DNA of 64,000 bases from Mimachlamys varia (Eukaryota > Mollusca > Bivalvia > Pectinida > Pectinidae): assembly GCA_947623455.1 (NCBI GenBank), contig OX392529.1:9672001-9736000 (forward strand), read 5' to 3'. The translations under genes and the position numbers were made by a program. Below, piece by piece: positions 1 through 15,900 of this stretch; the stretch's first letter is position 1; every line of letters begins with the position of its first letter. The notes beneath the pieces are model-generated. The model was not told the DNA's origin and ran no database searches. It saw only the letters and a program-made list of their open reading frames with translations.

Positions 1-3000
1 ACAAGGTATTAACAAGGCTCCACGTATAGAATATAGATAATGATTGTGTATGTATAAGGTATTAACAAGGCTCCACACATAGAATATAGATAATGATTGT
101 GTATGTATAAGGCTCCACACAGAATATAGATACTGATTGTGTATGTATAAGGTATTAACAAGGCTCCACACATTGAATATAGATACTGATTGTGTATGTA
201 TAAGGTATTAACAAGGCTCCACACATAGAATATAGATACTGATTGTGTATGTATAAGGTTTTAACAAGGCTCCACACATAGAATATAGATAATGATTGTG
301 TATGTAAAAGGTTTTAACAAGGCTCCACACATAGAATATAAATAATGATTGTGTATGTATAAGGTATTAACAAGGCTCCACACATAGAATATAGATACTG
401 ATTGTGTATGTATAAGGTATTAACAAGGCTCCACACATAGAATATAGATACTGATTGTGTATGTATTGGGTATTAACAAGGCTCCACACATAGAATATTG
501 ATACTGATTGTGTATGTATAAGGTTTTAACAAGGCTCAACACATAGAATATAGATAATGATTGTGTATGTATAAGGTATTAACAAGGCTCCACACATAGA
601 ATATAGATAATGATTGTGTATGTATAAGGTATTAACAAGGCTCCACGTATAGAATATAGATACTGATTGTGTATGTATAAGGTAATAACAAGGCTCCACA
701 CATAGAATATAGATACTGATTGTGTATGTATAAGGTATTAACAAGGCTCCACACATAGAATATAGATACTGATTGTGTATGTATAAGGTATTAACAAGGC
801 TCCACGCATAGAATATAGATACTGATTGTGTATGTATAAGGTATTAACAAGGCTCCACGCATAGAATATAGATACTGATTGTGTATGTATTGGGTATTAA
901 CAAGGCTCCACACATAGAATATAGATACTGATTGTGTATGTATAAGGTATTAACAAGGCTCCACACATAGAATATAGATAATGATTGTGTATGTATAAGG
1001 TATTAACAAGGCTCCACACATAGAATATAGATAATGATTGTGTATGTATAAGGTAATAACAAGGCTCCACACATAGAATATAGATACTGATTGTGTATGT
1101 ATAAGGTATTAACAAGGCTCCACACATAGAATATAGATACTGATTGTGTATGTATAAGGTATTAACAAGGCTCCACACATAGAATATAGATACTGATTGT
1201 GTATGTATAAGGCTCCACACATAGAATATAGATACTGATTGTGTATGTATAAGGTATTAACAAGGCTCCACACATAGAATATAGATAATGATTGTGTATG
1301 TATAAGGTTTTAACAAGGCTCCACGTATAGAATATAGATAATGATTGTGTATGTATAAGGTTTTAACAAGGCTCCACGCATAGAATATAGATACTGATTG
1401 TGTATGTATAAGGTATTAACAAGGCTCCACACATAGAATATAGATACTGATTGTGTATGTATAAGGTATTAACAAGGCTCCACGCATAGAATATAGATAC
1501 TGATTGTGTATGTATAAGGTTTTAACAAGGCTCCACACATAGAATATAGATACTGATTGTGTGTGTACAAGGTATTAACAAGGCTCCACACATAGAATAT
1601 AGATACTGATTGTGTATGTATAAGGTATTAACAAGGCTCCACACATAGAATATAGATAATGATTGTGTATGTATAAGGCTCCACACATAGAATATAGATA
1701 CTGATTGTGTATGTATAAGGTATTAACAAGGCTCCACACATAGAATATAGATACTGATTGTGTATGTATAAGGTATTAACAAGGCTCCACGCATAGAATA
1801 TAGATACTGATTGTGTATTATAAGGTTTTAACAAGGCTCCACACATAGAATATAGATACTGATTGTGTATGTACAAGGTATTAACAAGGCTCCACACATA
1901 GAATATAGATACTGATTGTGTATGTATAAGGTATTAACAAGGCTCCACACATAGAATATAGATAATGATTGTGTATGTATAAGGCTCCACACATAGAATA
2001 TAGATACTGATTGTGTATGTATAAGGTTTTAACAAGGCTCCACACATAGAATATAGATACTGATTGTGTATGTACAAGGTATTAACAAGGCTCCACACAT
2101 AGAATATAGATACTGATTGTGTATGTATAAGGTATTAACAAGGCTCCACACATAGAATATAGATACTGATTGTGTATGTATAAGGCTCCACACATAGAAT
2201 ATAGATACTGATTGTGTATGTATAAGGTATTAACAAGGCTCCACACATAGAATATAGATACTGATTGTGTATGTATAAGGTATTAACAAGACTCCACACA
2301 TAGAATATAGATACTGATTGTGTATGTATAAGGTTTTAACAAGGCTCCACGTATAGAATATAGATAATGATTGTGTATGTATAAGGTTTTAACAAGGCTC
2401 CACGCATAGAATATAGATACTGATTGTGTATATATAAGGTATTATCAAGGCTCCACACATAGAATATAGATACTGATTGTGTATGTATAAGGTATTAACA
2501 AGGCTCCACGCATAGAATATAGATACTGATTGTGTATGTATAAGGTTTTAACAAGGCTCCACACATAGAATATAGATACTGATTGTGTATGTATAAGGTA
2601 TTAACAAGGCTCCACGCATAGAATATAGATACTGATTGTGTATGTATAAGGTTTTAACAAGACTCCACACATAGAATATAGATACTGATTGTGTATGTAT
2701 AAGGTTTTAACAAGGCTCCACGTATAGAATATAGATAATGATTGTGTATGTATAAGGTTTTAACAAGGCTCCACGCATAGAATATAGATACTGATTGTGT
2801 ATGTATAAGGTATTAACAAGGCTCCACACATAGAATATAGATACTGATTGTGTATGTATAAGGTATTAACAAGGCTCCACGCATAGAATATAGATAATGA
2901 TTGTGTATGTATAAGGTTTTAACAAGGCTCCACACATAGAATATAGATACTGATTGTGTGTGTACAAGGTATTAACAAGGCTCCACACATAGAATATAGA

Positions 3001-3683
3001 TAATGATTGTGTATGTATAAGGTATTAACAAGGCTCCACACATAGAATATAGATAATGATTGTGTATGTATAAGGCTCCACACATAGAATATAGATACTG
3101 ATTGTGTATGTATAAGGTATTAACAAGGCTTCACACATAGAATATAGATACTGATTGTGTATGTATAAGGTATTAACAAGGCTCCACGCATAGAATATAG
3201 ATACTGATTGTGTATGTATAAGGTTTTAATAAGGCTCCACACATAGAATATAGATACTGATTGTGTATGTACAAGGTATTAACAAGGCTCCACACATAGA
3301 ATATAGATACTGATTGTGTATGTATAAGGTATTAACAAGGCTCCACACATAGAATATAGATAATGATTGTGTATGTATAAGGCTCCACACATAGAATATA
3401 GATACTGATTGTGTATGTATAAGGTTTTAACAAGGCTCCACACATAGAATATAGATACTGATTGTGTATGTACAAGGTATTAACAAGGCTCCACACATAG
3501 AATATAGATACTGATTGTGTGTGTACAAGGTATTAACAAGGCTCCACACATAGAATATAGATAATGATTGTGTATGTATAAGGTATTAACAAGGCTCCAC
3601 GCATAGAATATAGATACTGATTGTGTATGTATAAGGTTTTAACAAGGCTCCACACATAGAATATAGATACTGATTGTGTATGT
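1..3683. repeat. A-type higher-order repeat, copy 1
   Basis: This is the first of three consecutive copies of a long multimer of the 53/42-bp monomers. The landmark block at 9-224, with a CACAGAAT short unit and a CACATTGAAT monomer at about 171, recurs 3,683 bp later and again after a further 3,948 bp. Other A markers are an AAATAATG monomer near 327, GTATTGGG junctions near 465 and 890, and many CACGCATAG monomers. Relative to copies 2 and 3 it lacks one 53-bp monomer between 1,220 and 1,628. Its true left boundary is unknown because the array extends beyond base 1. Confidence 0.8.
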
Positions 3684-6600
3684 ACAAGGTATTAACAAGG
3701 CTCCACGTATAGAATATAGATAATGATTGTGTATGTATAAGGTATTAACAAGGCTCCACACATAGAATATAGATAATGATTGTGTATGTATAAGGCTCCA
3801 CACAGAATATAGATACTGATTGTGTATGTATAAGGTATTAACAAGGCTCCACACATTGAATATAGATACTGATTGTGTATGTATAAGGTATTAACAAGGC
3901 TCCACACATAGAATATAGATACTGATTGTGTATGTATAAGGTTTTAACAAGGCTCCACACATAGAATATAGATAATGATTGTGTATGTATAAGGGTTTAA
4001 CAAGGCTCCACACATAGAATATAAATAATGATTGTGTATGTATAAGGTATTAACAAGGCTCCACACATAGAATATAGATACTGATTGTATATGTATAAGG
4101 TATTAACAAGGCTCCACACATAGAATATAGATACTGATTGTGTATGTATTGGGTATTAACAAGGCTCCACACATAGAATATAGATACTGATTGTGTATGT
4201 ATAAGGTTTTAACAAGGCTCAACACATAGAATATAGATAATGATTGTGTATGTATAAGGTATTAACAAGGCTCCACACATAGAATATAGATAATGATTGT
4301 GTATGTATAAGGTATTAACAAGGCTTCACGTATAGAATATAGATACTGATTGTGTATGTATTGGGTATTAACAAGGCTCCACACATAGAATATTGATACT
4401 GATTGTGTATGTATAAGGTTTTAACAAGGCTCAACACATAGAATATAGATAATGATTGTGTATGTATAAGGTATTAACAAGGCTCCACACATAGAATATA
4501 GATAATGATTGTGTATGTATAAGGTATTAACAAGGCTCCACGTATAGAATATAGATACTGATTGTGTATGTATAAGGTAATAACAAGGCTCCACACATAG
4601 AATATAGATACTGATTGTGTATGTATAAGGTATTAACAAGGCTCCACACATAGAATATAGATACTGATTGTGTATGTATAAGGTATTAACAAGGCTCCAC
4701 GCATAGAATATAGATACTGATTGTGTATGTATAAGGTATTAACAAGGCTCCACGCATAGAATATAGATACTGATTGTGTATGTATTGGGTATTAACAAGG
4801 CTCCACACATAGAATATAGATACTGATTGTGTATGTATAAGGTATTAACAAGGCTCCACACATAGAATATAGATAATGATTGTGTATGTATAAGGTATTA
4901 ACAAGGCTCCACACATAGAATATAGATAATGATTGTGTATGTATAAGGTAATAACAAGGCTCCACACATAGAATATAGATACTGATTGTGTATGTATAAG
5001 GTATTAACAAGGCTCCACACATAGAATATAGATACTGATTGTGTATGTATAAGGTATTAACAAGGCTCCACACATAGAATATAGATACTGATTGTGTATG
5101 TATAAGGCTCCACACATAGAATATAGATACTGATTGTGTATGTATAAGGTATTAACAAGGCTCCACACATAGAATATAGATACTGATTGTGTATGTATAA
5201 GGTATTAACAAGGCTCCACACATAGAATATAGATAATGATTGTGTATGTATAAGGTTTTAACAAGGCTCCACGTATAGAATATAGATAATGATTGTGTAT
5301 GTATAAGGTTTTAACAAGGCTCCACGCATAGAATATAGATACTGATTGTGTATGTATAAGGTATTAACAAGGCTCCACACATAGAATATAGATACTGATT
5401 GTGTATGTATAAGGTATTAACAAGGCTCCACGCATAGAATATAGATACTGATTGTGTATGTATAAGGTTTTAACAAGGCTCCACACATAGAATATAGATA
5501 CTGATTGTGTGTGTACAAGGTATTAACAAGGCTCCACACATAGAATATAGATACTGATTGTGTATGTATAAGGTATTAACAAGGCTCCACACATAGAATA
5601 TAGATAATGATTGTGTATGTATAAGGCTCCACACATAGAATATAGATACTGATTGTGTATGTATAAGGTATTAACAAGGCTCCACACATAGAATATAGAT
5701 ACTGATTGTGTATGTATAAGGTATTAACAAGGCTCCACGCATAGAATATAGATACTGATTGTGTATTATAAGGTTTTAACAAGGCTCCACACATAGAATA
5801 TAGATACTGATTGTGTATGTACAAGGTATTAACAAGGCTCCACACATAGAATATAGATACTGATTGTGTATGTATAAGGTATTAACAAGGCTCCACACAT
5901 AGAATATAGATAATGATTGTGTATGTATAAGGCTCCACACATAGAATATAGATACTGATTGTGTATGTATAAGGTTTTAACAAGGCTCCACACATAGAAT
6001 ATAGATACTGATTGTGTATGTACAAGGTATTAACAAGGCTCCACACATAGAATATAGATACTGATTGTGTATGTATAAGGTATTAACAAGGCTCCACACA
6101 TAGAATATAGATACTGATTGTGTATGTATAAGGCTCCACACATAGAATATAGATACTGATTGTGTATGTATAAGGTATTAACAAGGCTCCACACATAGAA
6201 TATAGATACTGATTGTGTATGTATAAGGTATTAACAAGACTCCACACATAGAATATAGATACTGATTGTGTATGTATAAGGTTTTAACAAGGCTCCACGT
6301 ATAGAATATAGATAATGATTGTGTATGTATAAGGTTTTAACAAGGCTCCACGCATAGAATATAGATACTGATTGTGTATATATAAGGTATTATCAAGGCT
6401 CCACACATAGAATATAGATACTGATTGTGTATGTATAAGGTATTAACAAGGCTCCACGCATAGAATATAGATACTGATTGTGTATGTATAAGGTTTTAAC
6501 AAGGCTCCACACATAGAATATAGATACTGATTGTGTATGTATAAGGTATTAACAAGGCTCCACGCATAGAATATAGATACTGATTGTGTATGTATAAGGT

Positions 6601-7631
6601 TTTAACAAGACTCCACACATAGAATATAGATACTGATTGTGTATGTATAAGGTTTTAACAAGGCTCCACGTATAGAATATAGATAATGATTGTGTATGTA
6701 TAAGGTTTTAACAAGGCTCCACGCATAGAATATAGATACTGATTGTGTATGTATAAGGTATTAACAAGGCTCCACACATAGAATATAGATACTGATTGTG
6801 TATGTATAAGGTATTAACAAGGCTCCACGCATAGAATATAGATAATGATTGTGTATGTATAAGGTTTTAACAAGGCTCCACACATAGAATATAGATACTG
6901 ATTGTGTGTGTACAAGGTATTAACAAGGCTCCACACATAGAATATAGATAATGATTGTGTATGTATAAGGTATTAACAAGGCTCCACACATAGAATATAG
7001 ATAATGATTGTGTATGTATAAGGCTCCACACATAGAATATAGATACTGATTGTGTATGTATAAGGTATTAACAAGGCTTCACACATAGAATATAGATACT
7101 GATTGTGTATGTATAAGGTATTAACAAGGCTCCACGCATAGAATATAGATACTGATTGTGTATGTATAAGGTTTTAATAAGGCTCCACACATAGAATATA
7201 GATACTGATTGTGTATGTACAAGGTATTAACAAGGCTCCACACATAGAATATAGATACTGATTGTGTATGTATAAGGTATTAACAAGGCTCCACACATAG
7301 AATATAGATAATGATTGTGTATGTATAAGGCTCCACACATAGAATATAGATACTGATTGTGTATGTATAAGGTTTTAACAAGGCTCCACACATAGAATAT
7401 AGATACTGATTGTGTATGTACAAGGTATTAACAAGGCTCCACACATAGAATATAGATACTGATTGTGTGTGTACAAGGTATTAACAAGGCTCCACACATA
7501 GAATATAGATAATGATTGTGTATGTATAAGGTATTAACAAGGCTCCACGCATAGAATATAGATACTGATTGTGTATGTATAAGGTTTTAACAAGGCTCCA
7601 CACATAGAATATAGATACTGATTGTGTATGT
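3684..7631. repeat. A-type higher-order repeat, copy 2
   Basis: Markers of copy 1 recur here at offset 3,683, then 3,895, then 3,948. The first jump, +212 bp, is a private duplication of exactly four 53-bp monomers around 4,149-4,572; the GTATTGGG junction appears twice, 212 bp apart. The second jump, +53 bp, is an extra monomer near 5,150-5,200 that copy 3 shares. From about 5,200 to 7,631 it matches copy 1 at a constant 3,948-bp offset, including rare variants such as GTATATATAAGG near 6,380 and GTTTTAATAAGG near 7,175. Confidence 0.8.
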
Positions 7632-9922
7632 ACAAGGTATTAACAAGGCTCCACGTATAGAATATAGATAATGATTGTGTATGTATAAGGTATTAACAAG
7701 GCTCCACACATAGAATATAGATAATGATTGTGTATGTATAAGGCTCCACACAGAATATAGATACTGATTGTGTATGTATAAGGTATTAACAAGGCTCCAC
7801 ACATTGAATATAGATACTGATTGTGTATGTATAAGGTATTAACAAGGCTCCACACATAGAATATAGATACTGATTGTGTATGTATAAGGTTTTAACAAGG
7901 CTCCACACATAGAATATAGATAATGATTGTGTATGTATAAGGGTTTAACAAGGCTCCACACATAGAATATAAATAATGATTGTGTATGTATAAGGTATTA
8001 ACAAGGCTCCACACATAGAATATAGATACTGATTGTATATGTATAAGGTATTAACAAGGCTCCACACATAGAATATAGATACTGATTGTGTATGTATTGG
8101 GTATTAACAAGGCTCCACACATAGAATATAGATACTGATTGTGTATGTATAAGGTTTTAACAAGGCTCAACACATAGAATATAGATAATGATTGTGTATG
8201 TATAAGGTATTAACAAGGCTCCACACATAGAATATAGATAATGATTGTGTATGTATAAGGTATTAACAAGGCTTCACGTATAGAATATAGATACTGATTG
8301 TGTATGTATAAGGTATTAACAAGGCTCCACACATAGAATATAGATAATGATTGTGTATGTATAAGGTATTAACAAGGCTCCACACATAGAATATAGATAC
8401 TGATTGTGTATGTATAAGGTATTAACAAGGCTCCACGCATAGAATATAGATACTGATTGTGTATGTATAAGGTATTAACAAGGCTCCACGCATAGAATAT
8501 AGATACTGATTGTGTATGTATTGGGTATTAAGAAGGCTCCACACATAGAATATAGATACTGATTGTGTATGTATAAGGTATTAACAAGGCTCCACACATA
8601 GAATATAGATAATGATTGTGTATGTATAAGGTATTAACAAGGCTCCACACATAGAATATAGATAATGATTGTGTATGTATAAGGTAATAACAAGGCTCCA
8701 CACATAGAATATAGATACTGATTGTGTATGTATAAGGTATTAACAAGGCTCCACACATAGAATATAGATACTGATTGTGTATGTATAAGGTATTAACAAG
8801 GCTCCACACATAGAATATAGATACTGATTGTGTATGTATAAGGCTCCACACATAGAATATAGATACTGATTGTGTATGTATAAGGTATTAACAAGGCTCC
8901 ACACATAGAATATAGATACTGATTGTGTATGTATAAGGTATTAACAAGGCTCCACCCATAGAATATAGATAATGATTGTGTATGTATAAGGTTTTAACAA
9001 GGCTCCACGTATAGAATATAGATAATGATTGTGTATGTATAAGGTTTTAACAAGGCTCCACGCATAGAATATAGATACTGATTGTGTATGTATAAGGTAT
9101 TAACAAGGCTCCACACATAGAATATAGATACTGATTGTGTATGTATAAGGTATTAACAAGGCTCCACGCATAGAATATAGATACTGATTGTGTATGTATA
9201 AGGTTTTAACAAGGCTCCACACATAGAATATAGATACTGATTGTGTGTGTACAAGGTATTAACAAGGCTCCACACATAGAATATAGATACTGATTGTGTA
9301 TGTATAAGGTATTAACAAGGCTCCACACATAGAATATAGATAATGATTGTGTATGTATAAGGCTCCACACATAGAATATAGATACTGATTGTGTATGTAT
9401 AAGGTATTAACAAGGCTCCACACATAGAATATAGATACTGATTGTGTATGTATAAGGTATTAACAAGGCTCCACGCATAGAATATAGATACTGAATGTGT
9501 ATTATAAGGTTTTAACAAGGCTCCACACATAGAATATAGATACTGATTGTGTATGACAAGGTATTAACAAGGCTCCACACATAGAATATAGATACTGATT
9601 GTGTATGTATAAGGTATTAACAAGGCTCCACACATAGAATATAGATAATGATTGTGTATTATAAGGCTCCACACATAGAATATAGATACTGATTGTGTAT
9701 GTATAAGGTTTTAACAAGGCTCCACACATAGAATATAGATACTGATTGTGTATGTACAAGGTATTAACAAGGCTCCACACATAGAATATAGATACTGATT
9801 GTGTATGTATAAGGTATTAACAAGGCTCCACACATAGAATATAGATACTGATTGTGTATGTATAAGGTTTTAACAAGGCTCCACGTATAGAATATAGATA
9901 ATGATTGTGTATGTATAAGGTT
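7632..9922. repeat. A-type higher-order repeat, copy 3 (partial)
   Basis: The copy starts in register with copies 1 and 2: the CACATTGAAT marker at about 7,802 is 7,631 bp from its copy-1 partner. It lacks the 212-bp insertion of copy 2 but keeps the extra 53-bp monomer of copies 2 and 3. After about 9,780 it is shortened by roughly 510 bp relative to the related unit at 26,137-27,999, and it then passes into the B-type block. The end coordinate is approximate. Confidence 0.65.
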
Positions 9923-12900
9923 TTAACAAGGCTCCACGCATAGAATATAGATACTGATTGTGTATGTATAAGGTATTAACAAGGCTCCACACATAGAATA
10001 TAGATACTGATTGTGTATGTATAAGGTATTAACTAGGCTCCACGCATAGAATATAGATACTGATTGTGTATGTATAAGGTTTGAACAAGGCTCCACACAT
10101 AGAATATAGATACTGATTGTGTGTGTACAAGGTATTAACAAGGCTCCACACATAGAATATAGATACTGATTGTGTATGTATAAGGTATTAACAAGGCTCC
10201 ACACATAGAATATAGATAATGATTGTGTATGTATAAGGCTCCACACATAGAATATAGATACCGATTGTGTATGTATAAGGTATTAACAAGGCTTCACACA
10301 TAGAATATAGATACTGATTGTGTATGTATAAGGTATTAACAAGGCTCCACGCATAGAATATAGATACTGATTGTGTATGTATAAGGTTTTAACAAGGCTC
10401 CACACATAGAATATAGATACTGATTGTGTATGTACAAGGTATTAACAAGGCTCCACACATAGAATATAGATACTAATTGTGTATGTATAAGGTATTAACA
10501 AGGCTCCACACATAGAATATATATAATGATTGTGTATGTATAAGGCTCCACACATAGAATATAGATACTGATTGTGTATGTATAAGGTTTTAACAAGGCT
10601 CCACACATAGAATATAGATACTGATTGTGTATGTACAAGGTATTAACAAGGCTCCACACATAGAATATAGATACTGATTGTGTATGTATAAGGTATTAAC
10701 AAGGCTCCACACATAGAATATAGATAATGATTGTGTATGTATAAGGCTCCACACATAGAATATAGATACTGATTGTGTATGTATAAGGTATTAACAAGGC
10801 TCCACACATAGAATATAGATACTGATTGTGTATGTATAAGGTATTAACAAGGCTCCACACATAGAATATAGATACTGATTGTGTATGTATAAGGTATTAA
10901 CAAGGCTCCACACATAGAATATACATACTGATTGTGTATGTACATGTATAAGGTATTAACAAGGCTCCACACATAGAATATAGATAATGATTGTGTATGT
11001 ATAAGGCTCCACACATAGAATATAGATAATGATTGTGTATGTATAAGGTATTAACAAGGCTCCACACATAGAATATAGATAATGATTGTGTATGTATCAG
11101 GTATTAACAAGGCTCCACGTATAGAATATAGATAATGATTGTGTATGTATTGGGTATTAACAAGGCTCCACACATAGAATATAGATACTGATTGTGTATG
11201 TATAAGGTATTAACAAGGCTCCACACATAGAATATAGATAATGATTGTGTATGTATAAGGCTCCACACATAGAATATAGATACTGATTGTGTATGTATAA
11301 GGTTTTAACAAGGCTCCACACATAGAATATAGATACTGATTGTGTATGTACAAGGTATTAACAAGGCTCCACACATAGAATATAGATACTGATTGTGTAT
11401 GTATAAGGTATTAACAAGGCTCCACACATAGAATATAGATAATGATTGTGTATGTATAAGGCTCCACACATAGAATATAGATACTGATTGTGTATGTATA
11501 AGGTATTAACAAGGCTCCACACATAGAATATAGATACTGATTGTGTATGTATAAGGTATTAACAAGGCTCCACACATAGAATATAGATACTGATTGTGTT
11601 TGTATAAGATATTAACAAGGCTCCACACATAGAATATAAATACTGATTGTGTATGTACATGTATAAGGTATTAACAAGGCTCCACACATAGAATATAGAA
11701 AATGATTGTGTATGTATAAGGCTCCACACATAGAATATAGATACTGATTGTGTATGTATAAGGTATTAACAAGGCTTCACACATAGAATATAGATACTGA
11801 TTGTGTATGTATAAGGTATTAACAAGGCTCCACGCATAGAATATAGATACTGATTGTGTATGTATAAGGTTTTAACAAGGCTCCACACATAGACTATAGA
11901 TACTGATTGTGTGTGTACAAGGTATTAACAAGGCTCCACACATAGAATATAGATACTGATTGTGTATGTATAAGGTATTAACAAGGCTTCACACATAGAA
12001 TATAGATAATGATTGTGTATGTATAAGGTATTAACAAGGCTCCACGCATAGAATATAGATACTGATTGTGTATGTATAAGGTTTTAACAAGGCTCCACAC
12101 ATAGAATATAGATACTGATTGTGTGTGTACAAGGTATTAACAAGGCTCCACACATAGAATATACATACTGATTGTGTATGTATAAGGTATTAACAAGGCT
12201 CCACACATAGAATATAGATAATGATTGTGTATGTATAAGGCTCCACACATAGAATATAGATACTGATTGTGTATGTATAAGGTATTAACAAGGCTTCACA
12301 CATAGAATATAGATACTGATTGTGTATGTATAAGGTATTAACAAGGCTCCACGCATAGAATATAGATACTGATTGTGTATGTATAAGGTTTTAACAAGGC
12401 TCCACACATAGAATATAGATACTGATTGTGTATGTACAAGGTATTAACAAGGCTCCACACATAGAATATAGATACTGATTGTGTATGTATAAGGTATTAA
12501 CAAGGCTCCACACATAGAATATAGATAATGATTGTGTATGTATAAGGCTCCACACATAGAATATAGATACTGATTGTGTATGTATAAGGTTTTAACAAGG
12601 CTCCACACATAGAATATAGATACTGATTGTGTATGTACAAGGTATTAACAAGGCTCCACACATAGAATATAGATACTGATTGTGTATGTATAAGGTATTA
12701 ACAAGGCTCCACACATAGAATATAGATAATGATTGTGTATGTATAAGGCTCCACACATAGAATATAGATACTGATTGTGTATGTATAAGGTATTAACAAG
12801 GCTCCACACATAGAATATAGATACTGATTGTGTATGTATAAGGTATTAACAAGGCTCCACACATAGAATATAGATACTGATTGTGTATGTATAAGATATT

Positions 12901-15900
12901 AACAAGGCTCCACACATAGAATATACATACTGATTGTGTATGTACATGTATAAGGTATTAACAAGGCTCCACACATAGAATATAGATAATGATTGTGTAT
13001 GTATAAGGCTCCACACATAGAATATAGATACTGATTGTGTATGTATAAGGTATTAACAAGGCTCCACACATAGAATATAGATAATGATTGTGTATGTATC
13101 AGGTATTAACAAGGCTCCACGTATAGAATATAGATAATGATTGTGTATGTATTGGGTATTAACAAGGCTCCACACATAGAATATAGATACTGATTGTGTA
13201 TGTATAAGGTATTAACAAGGCTCCACACATAGAATATAGATAATGATTGTGTATGTATAAGGCTCCACACATAGAATATAGATACTGATTGTGTATGTAT
13301 AAGGTTTTAACAAGGCTCCACACATAGAATATAGATACTGATTGTGTATGTACAAGGTATTAACAAGGCTCCACACATAGAATATAGATACTGATTGTGT
13401 ATGTATAAGGTATTAACAAGGCTCCACACATAGAATATAGATAATGATTGTGTATGTATAAGGCTCCACACATAGAATATAGATACTGATTGTGTATGTA
13501 TAAGGTATTAACAAGGCTCCACACATAGAATATAGATACTGATTGTGTATGTATAAGGTATTAACAAGGCTCCACACATAGAATATAGATACTGATTGTG
13601 TATGTATAAGATATTAACAAGGCTCCACACATAGAATATAAATACTGATTGTGTATGTACATGTATAAGGTATTAACAAGGCTCCACACATAGAATATAG
13701 ATAATGATTGTGTATGTATAAGGCTCCACACATAGAATATAGATACTGATTGTGTATGTATAAGGTATTAACAAGGCTCCACACATAGAATATAGATAAT
13801 GATTGTGTATGTATCAGGTATTAACAAGGCTCCACGTATAGAATATAGATAATGATTGTGTATGTATTGGGTATTAACAAGGCTCCACACATAGAATATA
13901 GATACTGATTGTGTATGTATAAGGTATTAACAAGGCTCCACACATAGAATATAGATAATGATTGTGTATGTATAAGGTATTAACAAGGCTTCACACATAG
14001 AATATAGATAATGATTGTGTATGTATAAGGTATTAACAAGGTTCCACACATAGAATATAGATAATGATTGTGTATGTATAAGGCTCCACACATAGAATAT
14101 AGATACTTATTGTGTATGTATAAGGTATTACAAGGCTCCACATATAGAATATAGATAATGATTGTGTATGTATAAGGTATTAGCAAGGCTCCACACATAG
14201 AATATAGATACTGATTGTGTATGTATAAGGCTCCACACATAGAATATAGATACTGATTGTGTATGTATAAGGCTCCACACATAGAATATAGATACTGATT
14301 GTGTATGTATAAGGTATTAACAAGGCTCCACACATAGAATATAGATACTGATTGTGTATGTATAAGGTATTAACAAGGCTCCACACATAGAATATAGATA
14401 ATGATTGTGTATTAACAAGGCTCCACACATAGAATATAGATAATGATTGTGTATGTATAAGGTATTAACAAGGCTCCACACATAGAATATAGATACTGAT
14501 TGTGTATGTATAAGGCTCCAAACATAGAATATAGTTACTGATTGTGTATGTATAAGGCTCCACACATAGAATATAGATAATGATTGTGTATGTATAAGGT
14601 ATTAACAAGGCTCCACACATAGAATATAGATACTGATTGTGTATGTATAAGGCTCCACACATAGAATATAGATACTGATTGTGTATGTATTGGGTATTAA
14701 CAAGGCTCCACGTATAGAATATAGATAATGATTGTGTATGTATAAGGTATTAACAAGGCTCCACACATAGAATATAGATAATGATTGTGTATGTATAAGG
14801 CTCCACACAGAATATAGATACTGATTGTGTATGTATTGGGTATTAACAAGGCTCCACACATTGAATATAGATACTGATTGTGTATGTATAAGGTATTAAC
14901 AAGGCTCCACACATAGAATATATAGATACTGATTGTGTATGTATAAGGTATTAACAAGGCTCCACACATAGAATATAGATACTGATTGTGTATGTATAAG
15001 GTATTAACAAGGCTCCACACATAGAATATAGATACTGATTGTGTATGTATAAGGTATTAACAAGGCTCCACACATAGAATATAGATACTGATTGTGTATG
15101 TATAAGGCTCCACACATAGAATATAGATACTGATTGTGTATGTATAAGGTATTAACAAGGCTCCACACATAGAATATAGATAATGATTGTGTATGTATAA
15201 GGTATTAACAAGGCTCCACACATAGAATATAGATACTGATTGTGTATGTATAAGGTATTAACAAGGCTCCACGAATAGAATATAGATACTGATTGTGTAT
15301 GTATAAGGTTTTAACAAGGCTCCACACATAGAATATAGATACTGATTGTGTGTGTACAAGGTATTAACAAGGCTCCACACATAGAATATAGATACTGATT
15401 GTGTATGTATAAGGTATTAACAAGGCTCCACACATAGAATATAGATAATGATTGTGTATGTATAAGGCTCCACACATAGAATATAGATACTGATTGTGTA
15501 TGTATAAGGTATTAACAAGGCTTCACACATAGAATATAGATACTGATTGTGTATGTATAAGGTATTAACAAGGCTCCACGCATAGAATATAGATACTGAT
15601 TGTGTATGTATAAGGTTTTAACAAGGCTCCACACATAGAATATAGATACTGATTGTGTATGTACAAGGTATTAACAAGGCTCCACACATAGAATATAGAT
15701 ACTGATTGTGTATGTATAAGGTATTAACAAGGCTCCACACATAGAATATAGATAATGATTGTGTATGTATAAGGCTCCACACATAGAATATAGATACTGA
15801 TTGTGTATGTATAAGGTTTTAACAAGGCTCCACACATAGAATATAGATACTGATTGTGTATGTACAAGGTATTAACAAGGCTCCACACATAGAATATAGA

